A DNA stretch of 34,775 bases, taken from Bacteroidota bacterium. Its GTDB lineage: Bacteria; Bacteroidota; Bacteroidia; Bacteroidales; F082. Each line of letters starts with the position of its first letter. Within the stretch, counting starts at the first letter, position 1. Of this stretch, positions 19,125 through 29,774 are shown one piece after another. The notes beneath the pieces are model-generated. The model saw only the letters and a list, made by a program, of their open reading frames with translations. It was not told where the DNA came from and made no database searches. The stretch is from NCBI GenBank assembly GCA_024276895.1, contig JAJRWG010000057.1, positions 1-34,775 on the forward strand. The letters are read 5' to 3'. The position numbers and the translations under genes are program-made.

Positions 19125-21665
19125 ATGGAGGCTAAATTTTCTGACAGGGTGAAGGAAGTGCTGGCGTACAGCCGTGAGGAAGCAGCAAGGATGGGCAACG
19201 ACTACCTGGGTGTAGAACATCTGTTGCTGGGTATTATCCGCGAAGGAAAGGGTATGGCCGTACAACTGTTGAACTATTTCGGGGTAAACCTGGAAGGTTG
19301 CAAGAAAAACATTGAAAAGGCCGTAAAGAACGAAAACGGAACAGACCGTAACGTACGTAACATCCCGCTTTCAAAGCAGGTGGAAAAAGCCCTGAAACTG
19401 ACGTATCTGGAAGCCAAAGTATTCAACAGCGAGCTCATCGGTACCGAGCACCTGTTGCTTGCCATTTTAAAGGACAAGAACAACCTGGTTTCGAGTGAAC
19501 TGGCTAAGCAGGGCGTTTCATACAACGATTTAATGGAGGAACTTACCTCCATTAAAAAAGATAAGCAGGGTGACGAAGTACCCGAGCATCCCAGGTCGGC
19601 CATTTCAGACGAATCCGAGGACGAACCCAAAAGGCCGGGAAGGCCCATGGGCAGTGGTAGCAAGAAGCAGGACCCCAAGTCGAAAACCCCGGTTCTTGAC
19701 AACTTTGGCCGTGATCTGACCAAATTTGCCGAAGAGGGCCGCCTGGACCCCATTGTGGGCAGGGAGAAAGAACTGGAACGTATTGCCCAGATACTGAGCC
19801 GCCGCAAGAAAAACAACCCCATCCTCATTGGTGAACCCGGTGTGGGTAAATCGGCCATCGCCGAAGGCCTCGCCTTGCGCATCGTCAACCGCAAGGTTTC
19901 GCGGGCGCTGTTCAACAAACGGGTCGTTACCCTTGACCTGGCATCACTGGTAGCCGGAACCAAATATCGCGGTCAGTTTGAGGAAAGGATGAAAGCCGTT
20001 CTGAACGAACTGGAAAAAAACCCGGACATCATTTTATTCATAGACGAAATCCACACCATCGTTGGTGCCGGTAACGCCTCCGGCTCACTGGATGCTTCCA
20101 ATATGTTCAAACCGGCGCTGGCACGGGGCGAACTGCAATGCATCGGCGCCACCACACTGGACGAATACCGTCAACACATTGAAAAAGACGGTGCGCTGGA
20201 AAGAAGGTTCCAGAAGGTGCTGGTTGACCCAACCACCCCCGAGGAAACCATCAACATCCTTGAAAACATCAAAGAAAAATACGAAGACCATCACCTTGTA
20301 AAATATACCGAGGAGGCCATCCGTGCCTGCGTTCAACTCACCAACCGATACATCAGCGACCGTTTCCTGCCCGATAAAGCCATTGATGCACTGGACGAAG
20401 CAGGTGCACGGGTACACATCAGTAACATTCATGTACCTGCCGAGATCATCAACCTGGAAAATTCCATCGAAGAGATCCGGATGAAAAAGACCCAGGCCAT
20501 TGTCGCCCAGAAATTTGAGGAAGCAGCCCAGTTCAGGGACATCGAAAGGCGTTACACCGATGAACTGGAGCGGGCAAAAAAACGCTGGGAAGAAGAGGCC
20601 AAGATCAACCGCGAAACGGTTTCGGAGCACAATGTTTCGGAAGTGGTAGCCATGATGACGGGCATTCCGGTAACCAATATTGCCCAAAGCGAGAGCAACC
20701 GCCTGATCAATATGGATAAAGCGCTTCAGGAAGAAGTCATCGGACAGAACGAAGCCATCATGAAAATCGTTCGTGCCATCCGCCGGAACCGTGCCGGGCT
20801 GAAAGACCCTAACAAGCCCATCGGCAGTTTCATCTTTTTGGGCCCCACGGGAGTCGGTAAAACTTACCTGGCCAAAATGCTGGCCAAATTCCTGTTCGAC
20901 AGCGAAGATGCACTCATCAGGATCGACATGAGCGAGTACATGGAAAAATTTGCCGTTTCGCGTCTGGTGGGGGCGCCTCCGGGTTACGTGGGCTACGAAG
21001 AGGGTGGACAACTCACCGAAAAAGTAAGAAGAAAACCTTACTCCATTGTTTTGCTCGACGAAATTGAAAAAGCCCATCCCGATGTGTTCCACCTGCTGTT
21101 ACAGGTGCTGGACGATGGTGTGCTCACCGACAGTTTTGGCCGCCGTGTTGACTTTAAAAACACCATCGTGATCATGACCTCCAACATCGGTTCACGGCAA
21201 TTAAAGGATTTCGGACAGGGCGTAGGTTTCAGTACAGAAGCCAAACGCACCAGCAGGGCAAGTCATGCCAAAGGAGTCATCGAAAATGCCCTCAAGCGTG
21301 CTTTTGCCCCTGAGTTCCTCAACAGGATAGACGATGTAGTTATCTTCGATTCGCTGGAAAGGGATTCCATCTACAAGATTATCGACATCGAATTGCAGCA
21401 GCTTTACGGCCGCATCAATGAGATGGGTTACAAAATCAAAGTAACCACCAAGGCCAAGGATTTCATCATCGAAAAAGGCTGGGACGAGCAGTTCGGCGCC
21501 CGTCCGCTCAAGCGCGCCATCCAAAAATACATCGAAGACCCGCTGGCGGAGGAGATCATCAGGTCTTCGCTCAAGGAAAACGATACCATAACCGTTGATT
21601 TTGATGCACGCAAGGATGAAATTAAAATAAAAATTACCAAGCCGAAAAAAGCCGCAAAGGTCTGA
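19125..21665 (+). CDS. clpC: ATP-dependent Clp protease ATP-binding subunit ClpC
   Basis: Clp_N repeats, two Walker A motifs ([25 protein letters not shown]), UVR-like [15 protein letters not shown]-terminal D2-small domain. Confidence 0.97.
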   Translation: MEAKFSDRVKEVLAYSREEAARMGNDYLGVEHLLLGIIREGKGMAVQLLNYFGVNLEGCKKNIEKAVKNENGTDRNVRNIPLSKQVEKALKLTYLEAKVFNSELIGTEHLLLAILKDKNNLVSSELAKQGVSYNDLMEELTSIKKDKQGDEVPEHPRSAISDESEDEPKRPGRPMGSGSKKQDPKSKTPVLDNFGRDLTKFAEEGRLDPIVGREKELERIAQILSRRKKNNPILIGEPGVGKSAIAEGLALRIVNRKVSRALFNKRVVTLDLASLVAGTKYRGQFEERMKAVLNELEKNPDIILFIDEIHTIVGAGNASGSLDASNMFKPALARGELQCIGATTLDEYRQHIEKDGALERRFQKVLVDPTTPEETINILENIKEKYEDHHLVKYTEEAIRACVQLTNRYISDRFLPDKAIDALDEAGARVHISNIHVPAEIINLENSIEEIRMKKTQAIVAQKFEEAAQFRDIERRYTDELERAKKRWEEEAKINRETVSEHNVSEVVAMMTGIPVTNIAQSESNRLINMDKALQEEVIGQNEAIMKIVRAIRRNRAGLKDPNKPIGSFIFLGPTGVGKTYLAKMLAKFLFDSEDALIRIDMSEYMEKFAVSRLVGAPPGYVGYEEGGQLTEKVRRKPYSIVLLDEIEKAHPDVFHLLLQVLDDGVLTDSFGRRVDFKNTIVIMTSNIGSRQLKDFGQGVGFSTEAKRTSRASHAKGVIENALKRAFAPEFLNRIDDVVIFDSLERDSIYKIIDIELQQLYGRINEMGYKIKVTTKAKDFIIEKGWDEQFGARPLKRAIQKYIEDPLAEEIIRSSLKENDTITVDFDARKDEIKIKITKPKKAAKV

Positions 21666-21762
21666 AAGAGAAACCACTTTACTTTGTTGAAGCGGTTTCG
21701 CAATTTAAGGGCAAATCTTACCTTTGCCACCGCAAAATTTAATTTGATTAATTGTAAAAGCT

Positions 21763-23541
21763 ATGAGCAGTACCCTGAAAGGAGGAGAATTCCTTATCAA
21801 AGATGTTGATTCCGAAGACGTTTTTATTCCCGAAGAATTTGATGAAGAGCAATTAATGATAGCCGAAACCTGCGTTGACTTTGTCGAAACGGAGATTGCA
21901 CCGAATTTCGCCGCCCTCGACAACCACCAGGAAGGCCTGATGCCCGCCTTGCTGAAAAAAGCCGGTGAAATGGGCTTGCTTGGGATTTCCATCCCCGAAG
22001 AATACGAGGGCTTCGGCCAGTCGTTCCTGACCAATATGAAAGCCAACGAAGCCATCGGCTCGGCCTATTCTTTCTCGGTAGCCTTCATGGCTCACACGGG
22101 CATCGGCACCCTGCCCCTCGCCTACTACGGCAATGAGCAGCAACTGCAAAAGTACCTGCCCGACCTGGCCACCGGCGAAAAGCTGGCTGCCTACTGCCTC
22201 ACCGAACCGGGCGCGGGCTCCGATGCCAATGCAGGGAAAACAAAAGCAGTGCTCACAGAAGACGGTAAGCATTATATTTTAAACGGGCAGAAAATGTGGA
22301 TCACCAACGGTGGCTTTGCCGACCTGCTGACGGTTTTCGCCAAAATCGACAACGACCGCGTACTGAGTGCTTTTTTGGTGGAAGCCCACTGGGACGGCAT
22401 CACCATGAATCCCGAAGAACACAAAATGGGGATCAAAGGTTCGTCAACGCGGCAAATCTTTTTCAACGATGTAAAAGTACCGGTGGAGAACCTGCTGGGC
22501 AGGCGCGGTGAAGGCTTTCGCATCGCGCTGAACATCCTGCACATCGGACGCATCAAACTGGGCGCCACGGTCATCGGCGGCATGAAAAGAGCCATCAATT
22601 ATTCCGTTACCTATGCCAACGAACGCAAGCAGTTCGGTTCCGTCCTCTCCGCCTTTGGCGCCATCAAACACAAAATGGGCGAGCAGGTCATTAAAACATT
22701 CGCCACCGAATCGGCAGTTTACCGTGCCAGCAAGGACGTGGAACTGATGATCGAAGCACTAAAAGCCGAAGGGAAAAGCTACGGCGAAGCCAACATCAAC
22801 GGCGCTGCCGAATTTGAACCCGAATGTGCATTACTCAAGGTTTACGGCTCTGAATCACTGGATTACATTGTTGACGAAATGGTACAGATTTACGGTGGGA
22901 TGGGGTTTTCTTCCGAAGCGCCGGCAGACCGCTCCTACCGCGATTCAAGAATCAACCGCATCTTTGAAGGGACAAACGAGATCAATCGTTTGATCACCGT
23001 TGACTCCACCACGAAAAAAGGGCTGAAGCACAAGATAGAACTTTTTGAGTCAGCCCGCGAAGCGCTTGAAAACATCAACGCCATTGCAGCCATTGACTTG
23101 AATGCCGGTGAATATTTCGAAACCAGGCATGCTTTCGTGAAAAACCTGAAAAAGGCTGTTCTATTGTTGCTCCCGGCAGTGCAGGAAACTTTCAAACGCA
23201 AGCTGATGTTTGAAGAGGAAATATTGATGAATATTGCCGATATGATCATGCATATTTACGTCCTTGAATCCACCCTTTTACGTGTGGAAAAGATCGAAAA
23301 GAATAAGCTGAAACCCGACGTTTCCGTTTACAAAAGCATACTGAATGTGCTGATGCAGGACACTGCCGGCAGGGTTTACAAATCGGCCTTTGATGCCATC
23401 GGTTCCTTTGCAGAAGATGAGCAAAAAGAACAGCTTTACAAGGCCATCCGCACCATCACCGACATTTATCCGGTCAACGTAAAAGAAGAAAGAAGAAAAA
23501 TTGCGGACAAGCTGATTGACGAGGGCAGGTATAATTTCTAA
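21763..23541 (+). CDS. Acyl-CoA dehydrogenase family protein (long form, C-terminal extension)
   Basis: AYCLTEPGAGSDANAGKTKA, KMWITNGGFADLLTVFAK, QIYGGMGFSSEAPADRSYRDSRINRIFEGTNEINR; TACCTTTG box 21719-21726. Confidence 0.95.
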   Translation: MSSTLKGGEFLIKDVDSEDVFIPEEFDEEQLMIAETCVDFVETEIAPNFAALDNHQEGLMPALLKKAGEMGLLGISIPEEYEGFGQSFLTNMKANEAIGSAYSFSVAFMAHTGIGTLPLAYYGNEQQLQKYLPDLATGEKLAAYCLTEPGAGSDANAGKTKAVLTEDGKHYILNGQKMWITNGGFADLLTVFAKIDNDRVLSAFLVEAHWDGITMNPEEHKMGIKGSSTRQIFFNDVKVPVENLLGRRGEGFRIALNILHIGRIKLGATVIGGMKRAINYSVTYANERKQFGSVLSAFGAIKHKMGEQVIKTFATESAVYRASKDVELMIEALKAEGKSYGEANINGAAEFEPECALLKVYGSESLDYIVDEMVQIYGGMGFSSEAPADRSYRDSRINRIFEGTNEINRLITVDSTTKKGLKHKIELFESAREALENINAIAAIDLNAGEYFETRHAFVKNLKKAVLLLLPAVQETFKRKLMFEEEILMNIADMIMHIYVLESTLLRVEKIEKNKLKPDVSVYKSILNVLMQDTAGRVYKSAFDAIGSFAEDEQKEQLYKAIRTITDIYPVNVKEERRKIADKLIDEGRYNF

Positions 23542-23565
23542 GGATGGATTGATTCTAAATTTGAA

Positions 23566-23595
23566 GGCGTTACAGACTTTGTAGCGTCTTTTTTT
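23566..23595 (+). terminator. Rho-independent terminator after acyl-CoA dehydrogenase
   Basis: ggcgttac-agacttt-gtagcgtc (8-bp stem with G-U pairs) followed by T7. Confidence 0.75.
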
Positions 23596-23620
23596 ATCTT
23601 TGGGGATTCTCCATTCCTTG

Positions 23621-23653
23621 AACTTTTCCAAAGTTTTGAACTTTGGAAAAGTT
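23621..23653. repeat. Perfect 15-bp inverted repeat, REP-like palindrome
   Basis: AACTTTTCCAAAGTT (23621-23635) - ttg - AACTTTGGAAAAGTT (23639-23653); degenerate third half acttggaaaag follows. Confidence 0.85.
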
Positions 23654-23744
23654 GAGACTTGGAAAAGATAAATCAGGAAAATAGTCAATATTGGTGTTAT
23701 TTATTCACCAAGAAACGCTGCGGAGTGGAGCGTTTTCGCCGGTA

Positions 23745-25229
23745 TTATTCTACCCGGAGCAAATTATTTGAACCGGGCTCTATTTTCAGTTTGACAAAAC
23801 TTCCTTTTTCAACATCCTTAAATTCCTCATTCATCCAGGGATACATCTTATTGTTGGAGAGCATTTCGGGTGCTACGATCATGTGGCGGATTCCAAGCCG
23901 CAGCGCCAGTGCCAGGAACTCCTCTTTGGTGTACTTCCGGCCGTATTTCGCCTGATGATATTCCATCGTTTTAAAAGATACCAGCCGCCTGAAAGGAATC
24001 TGATTGAAAATAAAACGGAAAGGCACCGGCACAATTTCGTTGTTTTCCGGAAAACCGGCAAGCATCTCAGCAGAGATTTCCACGGTGTTTTCCTTTTTTT
24101 CAAAAGTTTCGGCAAGACCGGTTGCAGCCGTTCCTGTCTGAAACAAAATGAGGACAATCCCGGTAAGCTGCATCCAGGCTTTGGCATTGATTTTAATCTC
24201 AGATAAAAACGAAGCGGCAATTATCGCCATATAAGGCATAAGCAACAGCATGGATACTTCGGCAATGTGCGATCCCAGCACATTGAGTGCGATAATGGCA
24301 AAAAGCAGATACAGCAGCAAATCCCTGTGTTTTGTCCAGAGGGTCCTTCCTTTGAAGACCATTGCAATTACAAATGCCCCCGACAAACCCCATACATCGG
24401 GACTCCAGAAAAACCGCTGATGTTCCTTACTCAATTTAACCAGGGCAGCAATAATAAAAGAGAACCATCCGCCGGTGTTGTAATTGCTTGCGATATCATC
24501 GGGCCAGTGCCTGATCTGGTAAAGAAAGGTGTCGAAATGCCCGGGTTGCCACAGGTCGTAGAAGTAAAGTGAAGCAACAAGCGTGGCGGTAAATCCGAAA
24601 AGAAGTGCTGACTTTAGCCTTTTTCTCATCAGCAGTAGCCCAAAGCCGGCTACGATGAATATCACACCGTTTAAATGTACCAACAAGGCAATACCGGCCA
24701 ATGCAGCAGACAAAAGTATTTTCAGGTTTGTTTCTTTACCGTTGAGCAGTAAAAAGGAGTAGAACCCCAAACTCATCACCAATATTTCGGGCCGGAAAGT
24801 AAAAGCAAACAACAAAACCAGCGGATTGACGATCAGAAAAAAGAATACCGGGAGACTTTTCACCCGAGCTGAAAACAAAGCCGGAGATTTCAGACTTTTA
24901 AAAACGATAAACAGAAATAGCAGGAAGACCAGCAGCGTGAATATTCTCAACGGCTCCGGCGACCAACCGAATACTTTTATCAGGCCGGCACCGATGATGA
25001 TGTTTAATTTATGGTAAACAAAAAGCCGTTCGTCCCAGCCGTAAAAGTCAATAATGCTTGAGGTTTTAACATAACCGAGTTTTGAGAACCAGTAAGCCTG
25101 TTCTCCGAACCAGGCATCATCAATGTAAATGTAGCGATCGAAAAGACTGAAGAAGAACGCTACAACTGTGAGTAAAATAATTGTCAGGATAAATCGCTTC
25201 CCGGTGAAAAACCCGTAAACCTTGTCCAT
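23745..25229 (-). CDS. Membrane glycosyltransferase, GT39/ArnT-like
   Basis: About 494 aa, polytopic; YIYIDDAWFGEQAYWFSKLGYV near the N-terminus and multiple TM helices. Start chosen at MDKVYGFFTG. Confidence 0.75.
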   Translation of the reverse strand: MDKVYGFFTGKRFILTIILLTVVAFFFSLFDRYIYIDDAWFGEQAYWFSKLGYVKTSSIIDFYGWDERLFVYHKLNIIIGAGLIKVFGWSPEPLRIFTLLVFLLFLFIVFKSLKSPALFSARVKSLPVFFFLIVNPLVLLFAFTFRPEILVMSLGFYSFLLLNGKETNLKILLSAALAGIALLVHLNGVIFIVAGFGLLLMRKRLKSALLFGFTATLVASLYFYDLWQPGHFDTFLYQIRHWPDDIASNYNTGGWFSFIIAALVKLSKEHQRFFWSPDVWGLSGAFVIAMVFKGRTLWTKHRDLLLYLLFAIIALNVLGSHIAEVSMLLLMPYMAIIAASFLSEIKINAKAWMQLTGIVLILFQTGTAATGLAETFEKKENTVEISAEMLAGFPENNEIVPVPFRFIFNQIPFRRLVSFKTMEYHQAKYGRKYTKEEFLALALRLGIRHMIVAPEMLSNNKMYPWMNEEFKDVEKGSFVKLKIEPGSNNLLRVE

Positions 25230-25315
25230 CGTTTTTCGCATGTCTGATGACAAAAAGCAAGCCGATGATACGCAGATCACCGGCTCAATATTAATTTTTA
25301 AACCTTTCGAAGAAA

Positions 25316-26458
25316 CTACTTCAGTATCCCTTTACCGATCACCACCCGTTGAATCTGGTTGGTGCCTTCGTAAATCTGGCAAAGCTTGGCATCGCGCATC
25401 ATTTTCTCCACCAGGTAATCATAGGAATACCCCTCCCCTGCCATCACCTGCACGGCGTCGGTGGTTACTTTCATGGCGACGTCGGAAGCGTAGAGTTTCG
25501 ACATGGCCGACAAAAGGTTGGCCGACTTCTGGCTGTTGTCGTACGCCCATGCGGCATGCCAGGTCAGCAGGCGGGCGGCTTCGATTTCGGTAGCCATATC
25601 GGCCAGGATAAAGCTGACGCCCTGGTTTACGGTAATGGGTTTGCCGAACTGTATCCTGTTTTTCGCCCAGTCGCGGGCTGTCTCATAAGCCTCTCGGGCA
25701 TTGCCGATGCTCAGGGCAGCGACGCCGGTACGGGTTCTTTCAAAAGTTTTCATGGCATACAAAAAGCCGTGGCCTTCGCCGCCAATCCTGTTTTCTACGG
25801 GTACTTCCACATCGTGAAATTTGAATTCGGTTTGTACCGATGCCCGTTGTCCCATTTTACGCATGTCGCCTACCTGCTCAACGCCGGGTGAATCGGTGGG
25901 CACCACAAAAGCAGTGAGGCTGCGGGCGCCTTTTTCCGGGTCAGTAATGGCAAACACCGTGATAAAAGTGGAAGCGCTTCCATTGGTGATAAAACGCTTG
26001 TGTCCGTTCAGGATGTATTTGTCACCGTGGAGGATGGCCTGTGTCTTAATGCCTGCTACGTCCGAACCGGCATTCGGTTCAGTAAGCGCATAAGCAGCCA
26101 CACTCTTCTTTTCGTTGATTTCACCGAAAAAACGTTTTTTCTGCTCCTCGCTGGCACCGATGTACAGTGGCGTCAGGGCCAAAGTGTTGGCGTCCATGCA
26201 AATGCCGATACCCACACAACCGGCACCCAGCTCTTCCGAAGCCAGGGCACTTTCAAAGATGGTGTGGCCGTGACCGCCGTACTTGACGTCCATGGGGCCG
26301 TTCATCATGCCTTCTTCATAAGCTTTTTTGACAATGTCCCAGGGGAATTCAGCCAGTTCATCATACTTTCTTGAATTGGGCCGCATGTAACGGTCAGCAA
26401 AATCCCGGACTTTTTCCCTGATCTCAATTTGTTTGGGTTCTAATGAAAAATCTACCAT
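25316..26458 (-). CDS. Acyl-CoA dehydrogenase (short form)
   Basis: AYALTEPNAGSDVAGIKTQA, YILNGHKRFITNGSAS, QVMAGEGYSYDYLVEKMMRDAKLCQIYEGTNQIQRVVI. Confidence 0.95.
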   Translation of the reverse strand: MVDFSLEPKQIEIREKVRDFADRYMRPNSRKYDELAEFPWDIVKKAYEEGMMNGPMDVKYGGHGHTIFESALASEELGAGCVGIGICMDANTLALTPLYIGASEEQKKRFFGEINEKKSVAAYALTEPNAGSDVAGIKTQAILHGDKYILNGHKRFITNGSASTFITVFAITDPEKGARSLTAFVVPTDSPGVEQVGDMRKMGQRASVQTEFKFHDVEVPVENRIGGEGHGFLYAMKTFERTRTGVAALSIGNAREAYETARDWAKNRIQFGKPITVNQGVSFILADMATEIEAARLLTWHAAWAYDNSQKSANLLSAMSKLYASDVAMKVTTDAVQVMAGEGYSYDYLVEKMMRDAKLCQIYEGTNQIQRVVIGKGILK

Positions 26459-26676
26459 TTCTTTCTATAAATTTGATTGTAAGTAATTTGTAAATATCAG
26501 TGTAAAGTCAAAAAAACAAAAATAGTGATTACTGCGGATTATTGCTTTTTAGACTGTATTTTTAGGGGCAAAATTCTCTGATGGAATTCTGAGAATATGT
26601 TTATAAATCGTCAACTGAAGGGCTAAAATAACCGCTTACCGGATAGGGCCTCTCCGGCGATAACGACTGAAACCGC

Positions 26677-27582
26677 ATGAATTATCCCATCCTCAAGAAA
26701 GGTTTTTCGGTTTACCTGAAACTGGAAAAGGGCCTGTCGGCCAATACACAGACTGCCTATTTGCACGATGTTGATTTACTGTTTACTTTTTTGGAGGCGG
26801 AAAAAAACGGCATAGCGCTGACAAAAGTCAGTCAGGAGGACCTCCGGGATTTTGTGGGACATATTCACAAAGCAGGACTTGGAAGCTGGTCGCAGTCGCG
26901 GGTGGTTTCGGGTGTGAAGGCCTTTTTTAAGTATCTGATGGTTGAGCACCAGATTGAAACAAATCCTGCGGAATTACTGGAATCACCACGACTCGACCGC
27001 AAGCTGCCCGAAGTACTCAGCATGAAAGAGGTTGAAAATATGATAGATGCAGTGGACCTTTCAACCCCCGAGGGCGAACGCAACAAAGCCATCCTGGAAA
27101 CACTTTACGGCTGTGGACTGCGTGTTTCGGAACTGGTCAATCTGAAATTGTCTGACCTGCACTTCAACGAAGAAATCATCACTGTCACCGGAAAAGGTAA
27201 CAAGCAGCGGCTGGTACCCATCGGCGCAATTGCCCGCAAACAAATCAGCATCTACCGCGAGCAGGTTCGCATCCGCCTCAGGCCGGACAAAAAGTTTGAG
27301 GATATTTTGTTTCTCAACAGGCACGGCAGGAAAATGAGCAGGCAAATGGTCTTCATCATCGTCAGGCAATTGGCAGAAAAAGCCGGAATAAGAAAAAAGA
27401 TCAGCCCCCATACTTTCCGGCATTCCTTTGCCACCCATCTGGTGAAGTGCGGTGCCGATTTGCGGGCCGTTCAGGAATTGTTAGGGCATGTGTCCATTAC
27501 CACCACCGAAATCTACACCCACCTCGATACCGATGACCTCAGAAAAGCTATTTTAAGGTTTCACCCTAGAAATACACCGTAA
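26677..27582 (+). CDS. xerD: Tyrosine recombinase XerC/XerD
   Basis: N-terminal SAM-like domain, catalytic ETLYGCGLRVSELVNLKLSD, SPHTFRHSFATHLVKCGADLRAVQELLGHVSITTTEIYTHL. Confidence 0.92.
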   Translation: MNYPILKKGFSVYLKLEKGLSANTQTAYLHDVDLLFTFLEAEKNGIALTKVSQEDLRDFVGHIHKAGLGSWSQSRVVSGVKAFFKYLMVEHQIETNPAELLESPRLDRKLPEVLSMKEVENMIDAVDLSTPEGERNKAILETLYGCGLRVSELVNLKLSDLHFNEEIITVTGKGNKQRLVPIGAIARKQISIYREQVRIRLRPDKKFEDILFLNRHGRKMSRQMVFIIVRQLAEKAGIRKKISPHTFRHSFATHLVKCGADLRAVQELLGHVSITTTEIYTHLDTDDLRKAILRFHPRNTP

Positions 27583-27731
27583 GATTAGGATTTTAATCAG
27601 AATAAAGCGTAGTTTTGTTTTTGATTATTTACATCTTTCAAAGATGGCTGCAACAGTGAAAGCACAAGCATGCGGCATACTTTTTCTACCGGCTTTTTAT
27701 CCCCCAAACAAGGACATGAATGAAATAAGGC

Positions 27732-27850
27732 CATCGCCAGGCGGCGATGCGTTAGAGGCGAACGGTTTGAAAACCCTCACCCGGATGACGCTACGTGAAA
27801 TTTGTAGCGTTTCCCGGACAACGGCAATGGCCACTGGTCCGGGGCCTTTT
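27732..27850 (+). promoter_or_regulatory. Hairpin-rich 5' leader candidate upstream of APC permease
   Basis: Perfect inverted repeats: CATCGCC/GGCGATG (27732-27738/27743-27749), ACGCTAC/GTAGCGT (27788-27794/27804-27810), CCCGGAC/GTCCGGG (27813-27819/27837-27843) followed by GGCCTTTTTG. Confidence 0.45.
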
Positions 27851-27933
27851 TGCTGTATTCTGATGAAAAAGTTTATTCTCAGAAACGAAATAAAGTCTAT
27901 CCGTTGTTTTGTAAAGTTCCTCTTAAAACAAAT

Positions 27934-29712
27934 ATGAAGATGAGACCAGTACATAAGAAGTTAAATGAGCTTCAGGCAACAGCGATTTGTGGTAACGATA
28001 TCAGTTCATCGGTACTTTACGTTTCGGCATTGTCTATTATTTATGCCGGAAAATATGCCTGGATCACCCTGCTTATCGTTGCATTTATCTTATTTCTTTA
28101 TCAGAAGATCTATGCCGAGGTCGTATGTGCGCTACCCTTAAATGGGGGTGCCTACAATGCCTTATTAAACACCACCAGTAAGTTTATGGCCTCATTTGCA
28201 GCCACGCTGACTATTTTATCGTACGTGGCCACATCCGTCATCTCGGCTAACGAAGCCATGCACTACCTGCACAGTTTATGGAATTCGGAACCCGTCATTT
28301 TATCCACCATCATTCTGTTGACCTTCTTCGCCTTGCTGACCATACTCGGTATCCGTGAATCGTCGAAAGTAGCCACAGGAATTTTCATTTTTCATTTGTG
28401 TTCCATCGTTCTGCTGACCGGCTTTATTGTTTATTTTCTAATCAACAACGGTTGGTCCACCTTTTACGAAAACTGGCGTCTGCCGGTGAACGGGAGCATC
28501 GGAATGGCTATTTTTCTTGGGTTTTCCGCATCCATGCTGGGGATTTCAGGATTTGAGAGTTCGGCGAATTATGTCGAGGAACAGGCCGAGGGCGTCTTTG
28601 TCAAGACTTTAAAAAACATGTGGGTGATCGTCAGTGTCATCAACCCGCTCATGGCCTTTCTTGCCATAGCCATCATCCCCATACCCGAAATAAAAGAGTT
28701 GCACAGCGACGTATTGTTGTCTCAAATGGGCAACATTGCCGGCGGTTACTACCTGGGATGGGTTATTTCGGTTGACGCCGTCATCGTACTCAGCGGCGCT
28801 GTGTTAACCTCTTTCATTGGTTTAACGGGTTTGCTGGAAAGGATGACACTCGACCGCATCATGCCTCCGTTTTTCCTCAAGAAAAACAAACGCAACAGTT
28901 CTTACCGCATTATTATTCTCTTCCTGTTGATCAGCATTTCGGTTCTTTTAATAACCAAAGGAAGGGTGGAAGTACTGGCCGGTGTGTACACCATTTCATT
29001 TCTTTCGGTGATGAGTTTGTTTGCCATCGGGAATATCTTGCTGAAGGTTAAAAGGGCCAAGCTGCCGCGCAAGTACAAAGCCAACTGGCTTGCGGTGTTT
29101 ATCGCCCTTACGGGAACGCTCATTGCTTTGGTGGGAAATATTTACATCGAACCTTCCAAAGAAGACATGCCGTCCAATTTTACCATTTTTCTCGAATATT
29201 TTATCCCGGGGATATTATTTATCATCTTCATGCTGAACCGCATTGTTTTGCTGAAACTGCTTTTACGGCTCCTGAGAAATATTTTTGAGCCCATCCGGGT
29301 AGTCTTTTTAAAACTTCATGTTTCCATAAACCAGACCATTGAACGCATTAACGCCCAGGAGTTCGTGTTTTTTACCAGGGGCGATAATATCAGCAACCTG
29401 AACAAGGTGATGCTTTATATTTTGAAAAATGAAAATACGAAGAAGCTAAAACTCGTCACCGTTGTTGATAAAAATGATAAAAATGCGGAGGAAGTTGTTG
29501 AGTCGCTGAAGAAAGACATCGAATTTCTGGATAAGGAATATCCCGATATTACCATTGAATTTGTGAAGCTGTACGGGAAGTTTGGCCCTGATTTGGTTCA
29601 AAAACTTTCAAAGAAATGGAATATTCCCGTTAATTTTATGTTTATCGGATCACCGGGCGACCATTTTCCCTACCGTATTGAACAGCTTGGCGGTGTCAGA
29701 CTGATTATCTGA
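27934..29712 (+). CDS. APC superfamily permease with cytosolic C-terminal domain (KimA/amino-acid permease-like)
   Basis: LQATAICGNDISSSVLYVSAL, LPLNGGAYNALLNTTSKFMASF, GFSASMLGISGFESSANYVEEQAEG; about 150-aa soluble C-terminus. Start chosen at MKMRPVHKK. Confidence 0.88.
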   Translation: MKMRPVHKKLNELQATAICGNDISSSVLYVSALSIIYAGKYAWITLLIVAFILFLYQKIYAEVVCALPLNGGAYNALLNTTSKFMASFAATLTILSYVATSVISANEAMHYLHSLWNSEPVILSTIILLTFFALLTILGIRESSKVATGIFIFHLCSIVLLTGFIVYFLINNGWSTFYENWRLPVNGSIGMAIFLGFSASMLGISGFESSANYVEEQAEGVFVKTLKNMWVIVSVINPLMAFLAIAIIPIPEIKELHSDVLLSQMGNIAGGYYLGWVISVDAVIVLSGAVLTSFIGLTGLLERMTLDRIMPPFFLKKNKRNSSYRIIILFLLISISVLLITKGRVEVLAGVYTISFLSVMSLFAIGNILLKVKRAKLPRKYKANWLAVFIALTGTLIALVGNIYIEPSKEDMPSNFTIFLEYFIPGILFIIFMLNRIVLLKLLLRLLRNIFEPIRVVFLKLHVSINQTIERINAQEFVFFTRGDNISNLNKVMLYILKNENTKKLKLVTVVDKNDKNAEEVVESLKKDIEFLDKEYPDITIEFVKLYGKFGPDLVQKLSKKWNIPVNFMFIGSPGDHFPYRIEQLGGVRLII

Positions 29713-29774
29713 GTGTCAGGCTGAAGGAATCCTTTTCAGCAGCCTGTCGCCAAAAAAATGCGGATTTCACCCTT

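Noticed and set aside
20085-21092. 335-aa minus-strand ORF opposite clpC
   Set aside because: Antisense shadow of ClpC; no recognisable domain.
26677-27582. Integrase of a mobile element
   Set aside because: Sequence is XerC/XerD-like (about 300 aa, housekeeping neighbours), with no att sites or cargo; treated as a chromosome dimer-resolution recombinase.
27732-27810. Fluoride (crcB) or c-di-AMP (ydaO) riboswitch
   Set aside because: Short similarities to the fluoride motif exist, but its P1 stem cannot form, and ydaO consensus blocks are not visible. I did not assign a known class.
27644-27937. 97-aa ORF between xerC/D and the permease
   Set aside because: Translation is not protein-like and overlaps three perfect hairpins; better explained as a structured leader.
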